In this document: positions 1 through 12,006 of the stretch, piece by piece
Position numbering within the stretch: the first letter of the stretch is position 1
How the letters are laid out: every line of letters starts with the position of its first letter
Origin: Cristatella mucedo
Lineage: Eukaryota; Bryozoa; Phylactolaemata; Cristatellidae
NCBI GenBank assembly: GCA_009760855.2
Contig: WPIO01000023.1
Span: 3,474,501-3,538,500, forward strand
Reading direction: 5' to 3'
Length of the DNA: 64,000 nt
The notes under the pieces: generated by a model
The model's input: only the letters and a program-made list of their open reading frames with translations
Databases searched by the model: none
Told to the model about the DNA's origin: nothing
Made by a program: the position numbers and the translations under genes

Positions 1-398
1 TCGTTTACAGGCCGTCATTAGCTGGGCTTTACGACAGCTATCAATGGATTGATGTAAATCTTAAAATCCATGTTGTTACACTCGTCGTTCACTGCAAGCC
101 TAATATTGGTGCAACACTGAAGCGAGAAGAACTAGAACAAGGTCAACCAGCGTTGGTGTTTGCTCAATTTAGAGTAAAGTCGTCGACGGTTTTTCGCCTA
201 ACCTCTGGGCTAGGTCTGCAAAGACCAACACCGCCTGGCGACCTGATATCATTGTTCTACCCGAAGCGCCTGCCAGCTTCAATGGCAACAATTATTTCAA
301 AAATCTCTTCACCTTACGATTGCTTACAGATGGTCAAAACATACGCAGTCTCTTTGACGTCAGTTTCAAAACTTCTATCCTCACCTTCTCCATCCTCG

Positions 399-540
399 GC
401 TGATTGACCGCTTAAGGTGCTCGTCCCGACCAAGGTCAAGGTGAATGCAGTCGATTACCGAGATCGTGGACTCGAACCCCGTGGCATAGGTGAAGCGCCT
501 GAATAGAGATTTAGTTCTCTTAGGTCACTATTCAAATGTC
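399..540 (+). repeat. tRNA-derived SINE, family A
   Basis: Degraded copy. The B-box-like stretch GTGGACTCGAACCCC (466-480) is followed by the family tail GTGAAGCGCCTGAATAGAG and a CAAATG end. The head near 400-425 is weak. Confidence 0.7.
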
Positions 541-2705
541 TTATATTTCCTTCCAACGACCCCTAGCAATAATTTCGCTTTTCAGCTTGCTATGTCTTTC
601 TCCTCGGTATGGAGTTTCGAGTCAATACTTGCAGTGCCAGTGGTCCTCTTTTCCCCACTGAGTTTACTGGAATTCTTAATCTTCTTGTGGTTTTACTATG
701 GAACAGTAGCACCAGAAAATTCACCTTTGTTTTTTTGTTGACTTATAAAATTTATGACAGGTGCTGTTCCTTGAATGTATTCAACTTTAACTTAAGTGCT
801 GTGAGATTTCCTGCCCAGTACTCCTATTTTTTGTCAAAACTTGGCTATCTCTGTGACTACATAGGCTGATGATTAATGCTTTTTCATTTTTATTGGTAAT
901 GTACGAAAATATCAAGAGCCATTGTTATCTAAGGCAGCCCATCCCCACTCAATTCTGTCGCCGTGTCGTCTAAGACATTCAACTCCGTTATCAATATAGT
1001 TGCCTTTACCGCAGCTACCATTAAATACGAAAAATTAATGAACCAAATAAGAATGAACATGATTCATTGTTATTAGCTAGACTAAGTTAATTCAATTTAA
1101 CAACTGACATGATATTAAATTAGTTATAATGGATGATGGTGGGTTTAACATGTTTCTAATATTAACGAAGTATAAAAAACTGAATGCTGAATTGTCTAAA
1201 ATATTTTTGGGTCCTCATTTTTCCGGATTGGTAAGTAAAAGTGTTTGAAAATAAGATGGAAATATTTTTGACTACAAGTCTACAAACAACTTCGCTACAG
1301 TTCAACTACCTCTAAATACTGTAATTTCGCTCATAGTTTGCCTGAATTTTGGGTCCGTATAAAAAAGACAAAATATAAGCATAATAATAACTGTTGATTT
1401 TCAAAATAAGCTCTTCATATTTTTCCATTATCGAAAGGAGAAAATACACCGACCCCCATATATTATTATTCCTAAAAGCAGAGTTTTTTTTAGCAGAGTT
1501 AGTTTTCGACGTGCATTCTAAAGAAAAAAGCCAATTGCGTTTATACATTGCAACAGATAGTCGCACGACAATATTGCTAGATCTGTGAAAGAAAGTGTTA
1601 CTATAAGCGCAGAATAATATTCATGCTTATAGACAGCTCACTCTGTTTAAATTTAGGTATATACCGCTGCGGTATGCGTTGCTTCACAGTTTGTATTCGT
1701 AACTTGGTCTCATCATTGAGTCACCCATTTGAGTCTCTGATACCGCAAGCGAGTACGGAATTTCTAGTCTTTCCATTGGAATTGTAGCTGAAACAAGATT
1801 AGTGGCTGCTGAGAGTCTTCCTTAGAGGTTTGTGGCAGTCGTGGTAGGAAAACCCGTCTGCCAGCTTTCGCACGAATGCAGACTGTCTGAGTTTGTTTTC
1901 AAGCTTTGAAAATCACAAGCACCAGGCCGCAAGAAGTCATTTACCAAACAATTTAAGTAAATAAGTCTGAGAGCTTGATCTGTTGACTCTTAATAACAGA
2001 AAAGGCTTTAGATAGTTGGCTTTCTTTCCCCGGCCGCCAGTAGAAGTTGCTTAATCGTCATGAGTTGGACAAAACACATAGACGCTTCGGAATGGCTAAG
2101 CAAGAGCATCAAGTTTACAGCGCACTGTAAGCATTTTGCTAAGCGATCCCCAAGACTTAAACTGACGAAAATATTACGAGCAGTTGTAAAACTAAAGTTT
2201 CTTACACAGACTAGTGTATAAAATCAAAATATTTTAAGAACAAAATCTCGAAGATGGCAAGATCCAACTTCGCGCTTCGTGCTTTCGTTAGCACTAAATT
2301 GTTAATAGTGATTTCTCGAAGTTTTACTACTTTCTGCGCCTATGGGAAAGCCGTGACACCAAGTTGCACTATCACGACGGAGCTGGCTACAGCGGACCGA
2401 GGTCTCTGTAGGGAAGAATAAAAAAAAGTGATTGCCGCTGCTATGCCACAGGAAGACACTGATACCGCGCCACTGCGCGTCAGGTCGTGAATCAGTGCTC
2501 ATCAACCAATTTTGTCACGACTATAGACAGTAAATCAGCTGCGTTCAAGTACCTCCAAGATGTTTTTCCTACTGCTTTCTGATGCAAATATCAAGGCTGG
2601 TATCTTCTTGAGACCGCGGATAATGAATATCGTAGGGTGGGGCGAATTTTTCAAGACGCTGAACAGAACGGAGGATGCGGCCTGGAACCAATCTCCTTTC
2701 GACGA
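541..2705. other. Intergenic, no recognised gene
   Basis: AT-rich DNA. Short open frames are not similar to any family I recognise, and I see no repeat family or RNA gene here. Confidence 0.5.
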
Positions 2706-2870
2706 GCCGCGATAGCACAATAGGTAAGGTGGTTGCTTTTGACGACCTCGGTTGGTCGCGAGAGCGAGAATTTGAATCCTGCGGTGGGCGATGGGCGACC
2801 CATATTGCCGCTGCAAGCGGCGGCGATGGCCGTAAAGGCTCTTCTGTAGCTATACAAAAGAAGCTGCTAA
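2706..2870 (+). repeat. tRNA-derived SINE, family B
   Basis: Has the A-box-like region GCACAATAGGTAAGGTGG, a B-box-like AATTTGAATCCTG, the internal palindrome around GCCGCTGCAAGCGGCGG, and the GCCGTAAAGGCTCTTCTGT tail. It abuts a LINE tail on the opposite strand through (TAA)n. Confidence 0.82.
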
Positions 2871-3666
2871 ATAATAATAATAATAATAATTCACTTGATA
2901 AAGCGCCCTCGGAGAACTTAATCTCTCTCTAGGCACTTTACATTTGCTGCAAAGAGAAATGCAATTGAATGGTGAGTAAAATCATGCTTGATAAACAAAC
3001 AAAAATGAATAACATGGTTAGGGGTGACATGCACAGGGTCGGCATGTAAATGTGGTTAGTGGCAGCATGCACAGTGTCAGCACGCATAAGCACATCAAGG
3101 ACGAATCACAGGGACCCACTAAATGCTGTCCTAAATAGGTGTGTTTTTAAATTCTTTTTAAATGTGGTCAGGTCAAGGGATGTTTTGACGCAGGTCGGGA
3201 GGGAGTTCCAGGCTTTGGGAGCATATGAACTAAATGCACGGTCTCCAAAGGATTTGAGGTTTGTACGAAGTATCGGTAGACTGTTGGATTCCGAAAAGCG
3301 GGTGGTACGATGCTTGGCCTGATGGGGAATATATCTGAGAGATAGGCATGGAGCCAAAGAATGAAGTGACCTAAAAGTGAGCGACAAAACCTCGAAGTCA
3401 ATCCGTTGCTTGACTGTTAGCCAGTGCAGGTCGGCGAGAAGTGGAGTAATGTGGCAACTGCGACGCTCACGGCAGACAAGCCTAGCTGCGGAGTTTTGCA
3501 CCAGCTGCAATCGCCTGATCGCACATGCCGGTAGGCCAGCGAGCAGTGAGTTGCAGAAGTCGAGACGGGATGTCACGAATGCATGGACCAACTTAGATGT
3601 GGCATCCTTATCTAAACAAGCCCGAATTTTAGCAATATTATGAAGCTCAAAATAGGCCGAAATCAT
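2871..3666 (-). mobile_element. CR1/L2-like LINE, 5'-truncated 3' end
   Basis: Antisense frame 3106-3666 encodes the reverse transcriptase C-terminus ([42 protein letters not shown]). The 3' tail at 2871-2960 has TCACTTGATAAAGCGCCCTC in antisense and a (TAA)n end. Confidence 0.9.
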
Positions 3667-5067
3667 CTGGTATTTTTATTTACACTGTCTCAAGGCTTTC
3701 TGGGCAATTATAAGCCTGAAAAATGTAAACAACTGGTCCAGGCTTTCAAATGGGACTGAGCAAACCTGGAATGCAGAATGTCCCTGAAAGTCTATAGTCT
3801 TGGTGCCCATCTTGACTAATTCAATGAGAGCATGTGAGCTTACTCAGTGAAGCAATGGCGAGCGCTGTTCACAATGATATACTAAACTCTAAATTTCGTT
3901 GACAATGACAGTATAACAAAAATATAATTGAGAAATATGCTTAGGGACTTCGATTAAAAGCTATACTTGGGGGCTTCTTCGAGAAAGGGGTTTGTAGTGT
4001 GGCCAAAAATCTAGAGCATCAGCTCTCTTCTGAACCACCCTTCGGAGTGGCCATTGTTGCATAACATTAGAGTGGAGACAAGTTAATGAGTACTAGTTTG
4101 ATGTTTTCCTGACAGAATATGAGCCGCAAGACGCGAGTTAGTAAGTTTTCTCATTAATAATATGTTACTCACAAGTTAACCACTCTCCTGGTCACAAACG
4201 CTAAACTTGTAGCAATGCCCATTTTCAACACTTCTCAGACATAAATAATTCAAAAATAAACCGTCCTAACCAAAAGCAAAAATTACATTTCACCAAGTCT
4301 TTGATGTTGTCTTATTAGTCTGCTTAACTGCCTTCGACACACTGTGACCTTTTGGTATTAAGTAGCCCGTACGGGCAGATTGCAAGTCTGGTGGAGTCAT
4401 CACTAGAAACCGACACCTCACCTTATTAACATAAATATATTTAAATGCAAACGATATGATTTAGAAAAGCGACGGTTTGTGTATTCCTCACTTCATGCAG
4501 CAAGACGAATTGAGTGAGCCTGAAAAAGAGCGACAAAAACATCTTTGCAAAATTAGAAGCAGGTTTAGCAACGACAGAATTACCTGAGCTAGATCTGCCA
4601 CGCTCATACAAGTTAGAAGCAGACCAGCATAATGCCCTTTGGGCCGCCACATGTCAAGAAATCGCCGGATGACCGCTGGTCATAATAAAATATGTGCTTC
4701 AACCTAATAAAAAGGTAACGCAAAAGCCATCGCAGTTCTCGATCGGAAATACCACCCACGAGTTCTGAGCACAAGCTCTATAGAGCTGGAGATGTCAACT
4801 GCGTCAAACGAAGGGACATGGTCTCAAAGCATCAGAGTGGTCACCCTTAATTGTCACTGTAATAATTCATTTTCCACAGGCAAGAGAGCCGTTTCTGTCA
4901 AGTGCCTACGATTCTGCCGTAAGATAATTTAGGCTGCGAACACGTTAGGGTTGGTCATATCTCTTTCGCGATCTATCGCTTTCTAGGTGCCTATGTGATA
5001 TTCATCTTGCAGCCCAGTGCAACCATGAGCTGGATACGGAGCCTTGCTCGCCGAATGCTGCCTGGAC
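3667..5067. other. Intergenic, no recognised gene
   Basis: AT-rich sequence with no family I recognise on either strand. Confidence 0.5.
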
Positions 5068-5190
5068 ATGCAGTAGTAATAACAATAATAATAAGAATAA
5101 TAATCATAGTTGTAACGCATTTGATATAGCGCCCTCAGAGAATCAAATCTATTTCTAGGGACTTTACGTTTGCTGCAAAGGAAAAAGGGA
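5068..5190 (-). mobile_element. LINE 3' tail fragment
   Basis: (TAA)n followed by CATTTGATATAGCGCCCTCA and TTTCTAGGGACTTTACGTTT, which is the antisense of the CR1/L2-like tail. Confidence 0.8.
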
Positions 5191-5403
5191 GGAGGCAGAG
5201 GCAGACCGCAGGCGCCCTGCTGCTTGCCCCAGCGTACAGCTCCCTTCTCCAGTCAGTCTCCCAGCTTGCCAAAATACCTACTGTGCACATTCTCCTTTGC
5301 AATGTGAGAGCTCACGAGAACTACAGGTCACTCAATGCTGCTGCACATAAAAGGCGTTGCCGGCACGCCCTTCTGTAAGATGGCGGCCGTGAGAGTGAAT
5401 TCT

Positions 5404-5480
5404 CTTACCCATAATAACAATGACAACAGCGAATTTTTCTAGCACCCCAAGAGAACTGCATCTCTTTCTGGGCACTTGGC
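5404..5480 (-). mobile_element. Divergent LINE tail fragment
   Basis: AGCACCCCAAGAGAACTGCA and CTTTCTGGGCACTTGGCATA match the tail more weakly; similar variants occur near 30510, 47990 and 60790. Confidence 0.55.
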
Positions 5481-5729
5481 ATATAAGAGATAAGAAACCA
5501 GTCAATTAGTGAATTAGTGACGTCTTGGAAAATTCTATTGGCACTTTTGAGCACTTGAGCACATGCGTGTTCACTAAACCTTGGTGTTTTGATTCTCTTG
5601 CAGCGAGTTGCAAAAGAAACTCGATAGGGAAACTTCATCTATAACATATATTCGTAATTCAATAATTCACATATAACATAGATTCATCTACGACCGCATC
5701 TATATGCGCACACAAAACATCAGATCGCG

Positions 5730-5898
5730 CTTAACGAGCGTAGGCTTTTACGAACAGGTAGCTCTGAGACTTCTTTTTAAATGTCAAGTCAGGGATGTCA
5801 CTCGTGTCGTTAGTCAGGAGTGAGAAGTGACGTCCCTGACTTGACATTTAAAAAGAAGTCTCAGAGCTACCTGTTCGTAAAAGCCTACGCTCGTTAAG
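5730..5898. repeat. 72-bp near-perfect inverted repeat (hairpin)
   Basis: Arms 5730-5801 and 5827-5898 are reverse complements with one mismatch (A/G in the GTGAC-TCCC part), separated by a 25-nt spacer. The inner part of each arm (TTCTTTTTAAATGTCAAGTC) resembles the antisense end of the LINE coding region. A transcript would form a long stem-loop. Confidence 0.92.
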
Positions 5899-6778
5899 TG
5901 TCACCCAGCTTGCAGGACGGACTAGATTTGCCCAATAAGCTTGATTGAAAGGTTGATATTATCGTCGATGTTCTTTTTCTACCAGTTGAAGTGCCTGTTC
6001 GTCGACGCACTGCGACCATTTGGTCTTACTCAGCAAGTGGCACGTACTTAGCTGATCACCTCTCCGACAGAGGTATACCGCTATCTAGTGCATTGCAGCA
6101 ACATGATTAAGAAATGGTGGCTAGCCAGGCACTAGATGCGGTTTCTAGTTTCGGCTGCAGTGTATCGACGTGAGATGAGCTGGTCAGGCAAACAGACAAA
6201 TCTAGGCACGTCATATACGTCTTGTCCTTACAAACATCGACAAAGCTATAATAAAATCGTGCAAAGGTTGTGCAGCAGTCCATTTTCTTGTGTAAATGTG
6301 CCGAGATGCTAATGAAATATCAAATATGATCTGTTGATAAAAAGGCAGACAGAGCCTTGTGGCACGACGTACAGAAACCTCCAGAGCGTGAGATGAACTT
6401 TAGTTCCTATAAATGTTTTATATGAATAAACTTTCCAGTAGCACCGAGGCTTTTTTTAACAAAAAGTGAATTAGTATAGTGCGAAGATACTAACGCGTGC
6501 TATTTTTTATGCGGTATTTTCAGGCAGGTTCTCTTTTATCCCAGCTTCTTCTCAGGAAAACTTACAAAAATAAATTAATCAAGAAGCATTAGCCTAAACC
6601 GTACTAGATGGATTCGCACAAGCAATCTACAAGCATTAAGTCGTGCATTGGATTCGCTCCTGGTCCCCGATTTCAAATACTTTGTACACAGACTGAGGAG
6701 TCAGCAGAAACTAAGGTAGTCAGCAGAAACGATGCACGCTACCTATTCATTTCGTGATCATAACAATGTAATACAATT
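5899..6778. other. Intergenic, no recognised gene
   Basis: No coding family, RNA gene or recognised repeat seen. Confidence 0.45.
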
Positions 6779-6925
6779 AGCTGATTCAACAGCCTCATTG
6801 TATGGAGGCAGAAGAGCGTTGAAGGCTATCGCCACCGCTTGCAGTGCGCAATAATAATCGCCCACTGCAGCACTCGAACCCACGACCTGGGTGGTAAAAA
6901 TCGAACGCCTTACCTCCTGGGCTCG
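6779..6925 (-). repeat. tRNA-derived SINE, family B
   Basis: Antisense copy. It has AGCTGATTCAACAGCCTCAT (tail), GCCACCGCTTGCAGTG and the B box as ACTCGAACCCACGACC, then CGCCTTACCTCCTGGGCTCG. Confidence 0.8.
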
Positions 6926-7344
6926 TTGCCATCGAACGTTTTTAAATACTGCCAAAGCTCATAATGAGACTGTAGTTGTAATAGCCTCAAATTATTACTT
7001 TATCCTGACGAAAATATTATTGGTTGGATTTGACTCCATCGGAAATGTTGTTTAAACTACGGGTAGCGTTCAATTTTCAGTTTCTTACTCTGAATGCTGC
7101 CAAGCAATTAATTGCCAATATAGACAGACAGATCTTGACTGAGAGTCACGATAAAATTCAAGAACCTCACACGTCTACTGAAATGAACTCCTGTTATTTA
7201 AGGGACACCTTTGAATTTAGATGATAGAGACAAAGCGGTACCTGACTTCTCAGGTACTTATATCGCCTTCGGCCAATCTCACTCACGCCTCAGGCAAACA
7301 TCCAAAGCACGAAATTCGCCTCAATGCGCGAAAAACAATCTGGC

Positions 7345-7412
7345 AAAGTGAGCTGGTCTCGAGAGACAAAGTCAAGGTCAAGCAAAGTGCGCTGGTCTCG
7401 AGAGACGAAAGG
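7345..7412. repeat. Short tandem duplication
   Basis: Two copies of a unit containing GCTGGTCTCGAGAGAC, about 37 bp apart. Confidence 0.7.
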
Positions 7413-7455
7413 GCAGAAACTTTCTTTCTTTCTTACACATGCTTCATTTACAGCC

Positions 7456-7527
7456 TCTATAAAGTGCCTAGGACGAGATTCAGTTTTCTGAGGGTTCTAT
7501 ACAAATATATCATTATCATTATTATTT
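7456..7527 (+). mobile_element. LINE/SINE-type 3' tail fragment
   Basis: CTATAAAGTGCCTAGGACGA, then TTCTGAGGGTTCTATACAAA and (ATTATC)n, the sense version of the shared tail. Confidence 0.65.
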
Positions 7528-7689
7528 CACGCAGCACTCTAGCAGCTTGCATCGCCTTTGTGCTGACCGTGCTTTGTGTGTCTGCAAGATATCTCAAGGC
7601 AAAAACAGTCCTCGGACACTGGCAGATGGACTCTGTAGGATATGCTAGTGTCCATATGTCCATATGTCCATTTGCTGGGCAGCGGTGGC

Positions 7690-8400
7690 GCTGCTTATAA
7701 GCCGCGCCGCCGCTAGCCCAGTTTTGGGATTGGGACGGCGGTCTAACGAGTATATCTATGAATCCGACAGGCTCCCCGACGGCGCTCCCTTGGCTCTCCG
7801 GTGGTGCTGGCGACACCTAGTGGAGAAGATCTTCTGACCCAGAGGTTCGCTGGATATTTATACGCTCAGCACATGCTGGGAGTGACCTTCGTTCCCACTC
7901 GTCGCCTCGTAAACCGATAAGGGTCGCCGCGCCGATCGGGCAACAGCTGGATCACCGGAGATGCTCGCGCGCGCCGACCTGCGACTGTAGCGAGGAGAGG
8001 AGAAGCGATGGACGCGCGCGGTAAGGCAGGCTTGCGCCCCGGCGCTCCGTCTGGGCCAAGGGCGGCTCTAGAGTTCGCTGCTGGGCGACAGCTCGGCGGA
8101 ATACGTGCGAACGCCGACCCCGGAATGCGGAATACTTCTCCTGTCACTCGCCCTGTTCGCGAGCAGCTGGCGTGCTGCCATGCTGCAGGTATAATTTCGG
8201 CGCCGTACTTAAATGCGCCGCGCACCCTAAGCGCTGAGCACAAGCGCGAGTAAATGTACCGAGTAAATGTACCGCGAAGGATAGCCGCGACCTCAAGCGG
8301 CCTCTGACCCCGCCGAAATCGCCAGATGGCCCGGTGACGGTGTATTCGGAAGCCGACTTGGTCTCTTTGCGCGAGATAAGAGCTTTCCAGACAGACGCCG
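7690..8400. other. GC-rich, CpG-rich block
   Basis: Base composition is clearly richer in G+C and CpG than the surroundings (for example GCCGCGCCGCCGCTAGCCC and GCTCGCGCGCGCCGACC). A 14-bp tandem duplication (CGAGTAAATGTACC) occurs near 8248-8275. I recognise no coding region. It may be a promoter-type island or the left part of an unclassified repeat. Confidence 0.45.
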
Positions 8401-8401
8401 C

Positions 8402-8443
8402 CAGACAGAGAGAGAGAGAGAGAGGAGAGAGGAGAGAGAGAAG

Positions 8444-8505
<62 letters not shown>

Positions 8506-8912
8506 GAGATAGAGAAGGGAGAGAGAGAGACAACAGGCAGCGACATAGAGAGAGAGACAGAGACACAGAGACAGGAAGACAGAGACAGAGAGAGAGAGAA
8601 AGAGAGAGACAGACAGAGAGACAGAGGCAGAGACAGGTAAACACACAGCGATAGAAAGAGAGACAGCGAGAGAGACAGGGAGAGGCAGAGACAGACAGAT
8701 AGACAGACAGGGAAAGAGAGAGAGATCGACAGATACAGGGAAACAAGGCGATAGAGAGAGAGAGCGTGCAAAAGAGAAGGAGGGAAACAGAGAGATACAG
8801 AGACAGACACGGAGAGAGACAGGAAGAGTGAGAGAGAGAATGTGAGAGAGAGAGGAGAGAGAGAGGGAGAGAAAGGGAAAGATAGGGAGAAAGAGAGAGA
8901 GAGAGAGAGAGC

Positions 8913-8952
<40 letters not shown>

Positions 8953-9298
8953 GAGAGTGAGAAGCAGACAGAAACAGAGAGAGACAACAGGCAGCGAGAT
9001 AGAGAGAGACAGAGACACAGAGACAGACAGAGACACGAAGACAGAGGCACTGAGAGAGAAAGAGAGAGACAGAGAGACAGAGGCAGAGACAGGTAAACAC
9101 ATAGCGATAGAAATAGAGGCAGCGAGAGAGAGAGACGGGAAGAGGCAGGGACAGACAGATAGACAGACAGGGAAAGAGAGAGACAGACAGATACAGAGAA
9201 ACACAAAGCGATAGAGAGAGAGCGTGCAGAAGAGAGGGAGGGAAACAGAGAGATACAGAGACAGAAAGAGACAGGGTGAGTGAGAGAGAGAGAGAGAG

Positions 9299-9334
<36 letters not shown>

Positions 9335-9389
9335 AGAGAGAGGGGGGAAGAAAGGGAAAGAGAGAGAGAGAGAAAGAGAGAGAGAGAGC

Positions 9390-9428
<39 letters not shown>

Positions 9429-9435
9429 AGAGCCG
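8402..9435. repeat. Purine-rich (GA)n-derived satellite with 454-bp higher-order duplication
   Basis: About 1 kb of almost pure purine on the + strand, made of GA runs with scattered GACA and GATA units. Two long related blocks begin at the marker CAACAGGCAGCGA (8531 and 8985), 454 bp apart. They share the order of rare motifs such as GGTAAACACA, GACAGATAGACAGACAGG and GCGTGCA. Confidence 0.9.
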
Positions 9436-9636
9436 CGGCGGACGACATCCCAGCGACGGCCAATGCAGCGGTACGTGTGCACTAAAGTGCCAGAGTGAGG
9501 CGCAGATCGGCAGGAGCTGCTGTACACTCGAGCTGTATCGCTCTTTAAGAGCATGCAGTGAAGCCCGCGTGGGAAGACCGTATAAGAACAGTGGATAGCT
9601 GACGAGCGAAGACACGGTTAAAAAGACTATCGAAAG

Positions 9637-9843
9637 CAGCGGTTCTCAACCAGTGGGTCACGACCCCATTGTGCGTCGAACGACCCTTTCAATGGGTCGC
9701 CACCGGATCACCGGAGATTACCAAGACCATCGGAAAATACGCATTTCCAAATTTTGGACACAGTAGTTTTGTGGTTGGGGTCACCACAACATGAGGAACT
9801 GTATTAAAGGGTCGCGCGGCATTAGGAAGGTTGAGAATCACTG
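9637..9843. mobile_element. SPIN-like non-autonomous hAT transposon (MITE)
   Basis: The left end CAGCGGTTCTCAACCAGTGG and right end (reverse complement CAGTGATTCTCAACCTTCCT) form terminal inverted repeats. Internal GACCCTTTAATACAGTTCCT and CACAACATGAGG (antisense) match what I recall of SPIN-group hAT elements. Length is 207 bp, too short to encode a transposase. Flanking 8-mers ATCGAAAG and GTCTGAAG agree at 5 of 8 positions, so any 8-bp target duplication has decayed. Confidence 0.85.
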
Positions 9844-10928
9844 GTCTGAAGACTCCGCCTACAGAGCCAGCGCTTCGGCCTAGCCGGCCGGCTTGTGACG
9901 TACCTGCGCACGTCCGACGGTAGCTTCGTGGCGATTGTCCGCAGCTCTCGGGTGCAGCTTTGTGGCAATTGCCCAAAGCGCTGAGCTGCAGCTCGGCCGG
10001 AGAGATGTCTATCGTGCGAAATCAGAGCGTCTTTCGTCGCTCGCATTGAGCTGGTGCCACTGATTTTAGAGGACGCGCGTCGAACTGTCAACGACAACGC
10101 GGCACAGTCTTCATTCGATCTGAAGGTGGCTGCTTCGTGACGTCTAGTTCAAAATCTGCCGCTTCGTGATGTCAAGTGCAAAATAACTCCGGCGAGCTGT
10201 TCAGCTACACGTTGCCGCAGCAGTTAAGCTATGTAGGAGTAGCTACGTCACCACGACGTAACTTGAAGATTAAGATTAGATTTGCATTTTTTAGTTATCC
10301 GCTGTTCGATCAGGATAACACGCGGTGACCTTGGTAATTCTGACGCACGAGTGACAGACCTAAATCGAAAGACTAATCTAGATGTCGAACGGAGGATAGT
10401 CGACATTGATGGCTTTGACGGCCATTTATTTAGGAAGACCATCGGCGACAGAAATTTAAGACTCGAAACTAGCTAGAATGCAATAGCGGATAAAAAGCTA
10501 AGCTAACCATTGGAATGTGCAACCCGCCGATGCAGACAGAAAGCTAACACAATGTTTCACAACGCTAGTTACCCTCCCCCTGCTTACGAGGACCATACCG
10601 CGGCGCTATCAATCAACTGAGCCAATGGCTACTTTAAGTTGTTTTTTTTTGTTTCATACTGCCATAAATGCAGAAACATAATCTAGACGACGAGGCCGAA
10701 CCTTCTCATCATATTATGTGTGTTTTGGCAGATCCGGTAGTACAAGGTCAATTCAAGAAGTAATAGGACATCCATTTGCAAAGCAATGTTAAGTTCGGTG
10801 AAAAACATTAGCAGTAAAGCATTTCTTGAGATACTTACTTCGTGCGGATAGAAGCTAGTGATCGATATTTCGGCGGAGGTCACTGCTCTCTCGCATGCAT
10901 GCATACACAGGCCTGCGTGCATGATGCC
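9844..10928. other. Intergenic, no recognised gene
   Basis: GC-rich at first, becoming AT-rich after about 10250. A ~32-bp imperfect tandem duplication (CTTCGTGAYGTC...CAAAAT) occurs near 10130-10185. No recognised coding region. Confidence 0.45.
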
Positions 10929-11035
10929 CTTAACCACTGGGCCAAACCAGCTCGGCTAGCTGGTCGGGTATGTGGTTAAGGTGCTCGCCCCGGATAAGGT
11001 CTGGCTGAAGTCGTGGGCTCGAGCCCCGTGGCATA
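10929..11035 (+). repeat. SINE family A copy with inverted head
   Basis: 10929-10956 is the antisense SINE head (CTTAACCACTGGGCCAAACC). It is followed at once by a sense copy from about 10958 with GGTTAAGGTGCTCGCCCCG and the B box GTGGGCTCGAGCCCCGTGG. The tail is missing. Confidence 0.75.
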
Positions 11036-12000
11036 CCCATTCTAGCAAGTATATTATACCAATGATTATCCAATAATGCGCCAATAGAGTCTACCTAAAG
11101 GTTTGCTGTTTCTCTGTGTAAATATTGTGGTTCAAGTTTTCCACCGGCATTTGAACGCATTTTTTTTGGTAGCCACAGTAGCTTACTTCGTCAACTGATG
11201 TAATTCACGAACTGGTGGGTACATTGGTGGCAAAACCTTTGTTCTCAATTACTTTGTAACTTTATGCATTCTCCGAAAGAAATCGCTCATTAAGCTCGCT
11301 TTCACTCTTTTGAATATTTGTAAATGCAACGCTTGTTTTTATTTTTGATAATTTCTTGACTTTATATGACTGCTGCTGCAGCAGAGAACGAACGAAGACT
11401 GCAAGTTTGGAGGGCAGTAAAGGTGTTGTATACTGTTCTTAACTGCTGATTTTCACAAGCTGTTTCTCACAAATTTATTGCTTGGGCGTGCAATAAAAAC
11501 AGGGTTAAAATCATTGTTCCTTTAAAGTAGAGAAACTTTGAAAAATAAATGTATTAGTACATCTACGGTTGCTTTAGGCTTAAGGAAATTGTAGAAGTCT
11601 GAAATTATTGGATCAAATTGCTCATACAGCTGCAAATGTCACTAGCTGCGTAAGTGCTATTTTAATTTGTTATGCATAGATGCAAAATGCAATGAACTCT
11701 TAATTTAATGCATGAAACTCTTAAAGATATTTACTTTGGCTTATCATCGATGGGAAATCATTTTCTTGCAGGAATAGGAATATTGCATTTAGCTTTCGCT
11801 GCGTAAACCTTTCTGCTTGCTCATATTAATGAACTGTTATAAGCTTTTGAGCACGTATACTCCGTAAGTCTTGCATATGTACTGGTATTTCTTGGAAAAG
11901 CAATCTGTTGTAGCTTTACAGAAAAAATAAAAACTTATAATCGTAATATACCACTCCCTCAATTAGTGATGGTCAATTAACCTCTGACATATTAATTGTA
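11036..12000. other. AT-rich upstream region of the SLC6 gene
   Basis: No repeat family or coding region recognised. It presumably holds an intron and promoter if the acceptor at 12000-12001 is used. Confidence 0.4.
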
Positions 12001-12006
12001 GGATAT

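Noticed and set aside
3106-3666. 186-codon minus-strand frame that looks like a gene
   Set aside because: It is the C-terminus of a LINE reverse transcriptase ORF, repeated many times in the window; not a host gene.
5376-5392. AAGATGGCGGCC, similar to a YY1 initiator-type site
   Set aside because: A single short match with no gene downstream; chance cannot be excluded.
7866-9615. Long open frames (up to 562 codons) on the minus strand, rich in Ser and Leu
   Set aside because: They exist only because (TC)n repeats contain no stops. Three overlapping frames are equally open and there is no family similarity.
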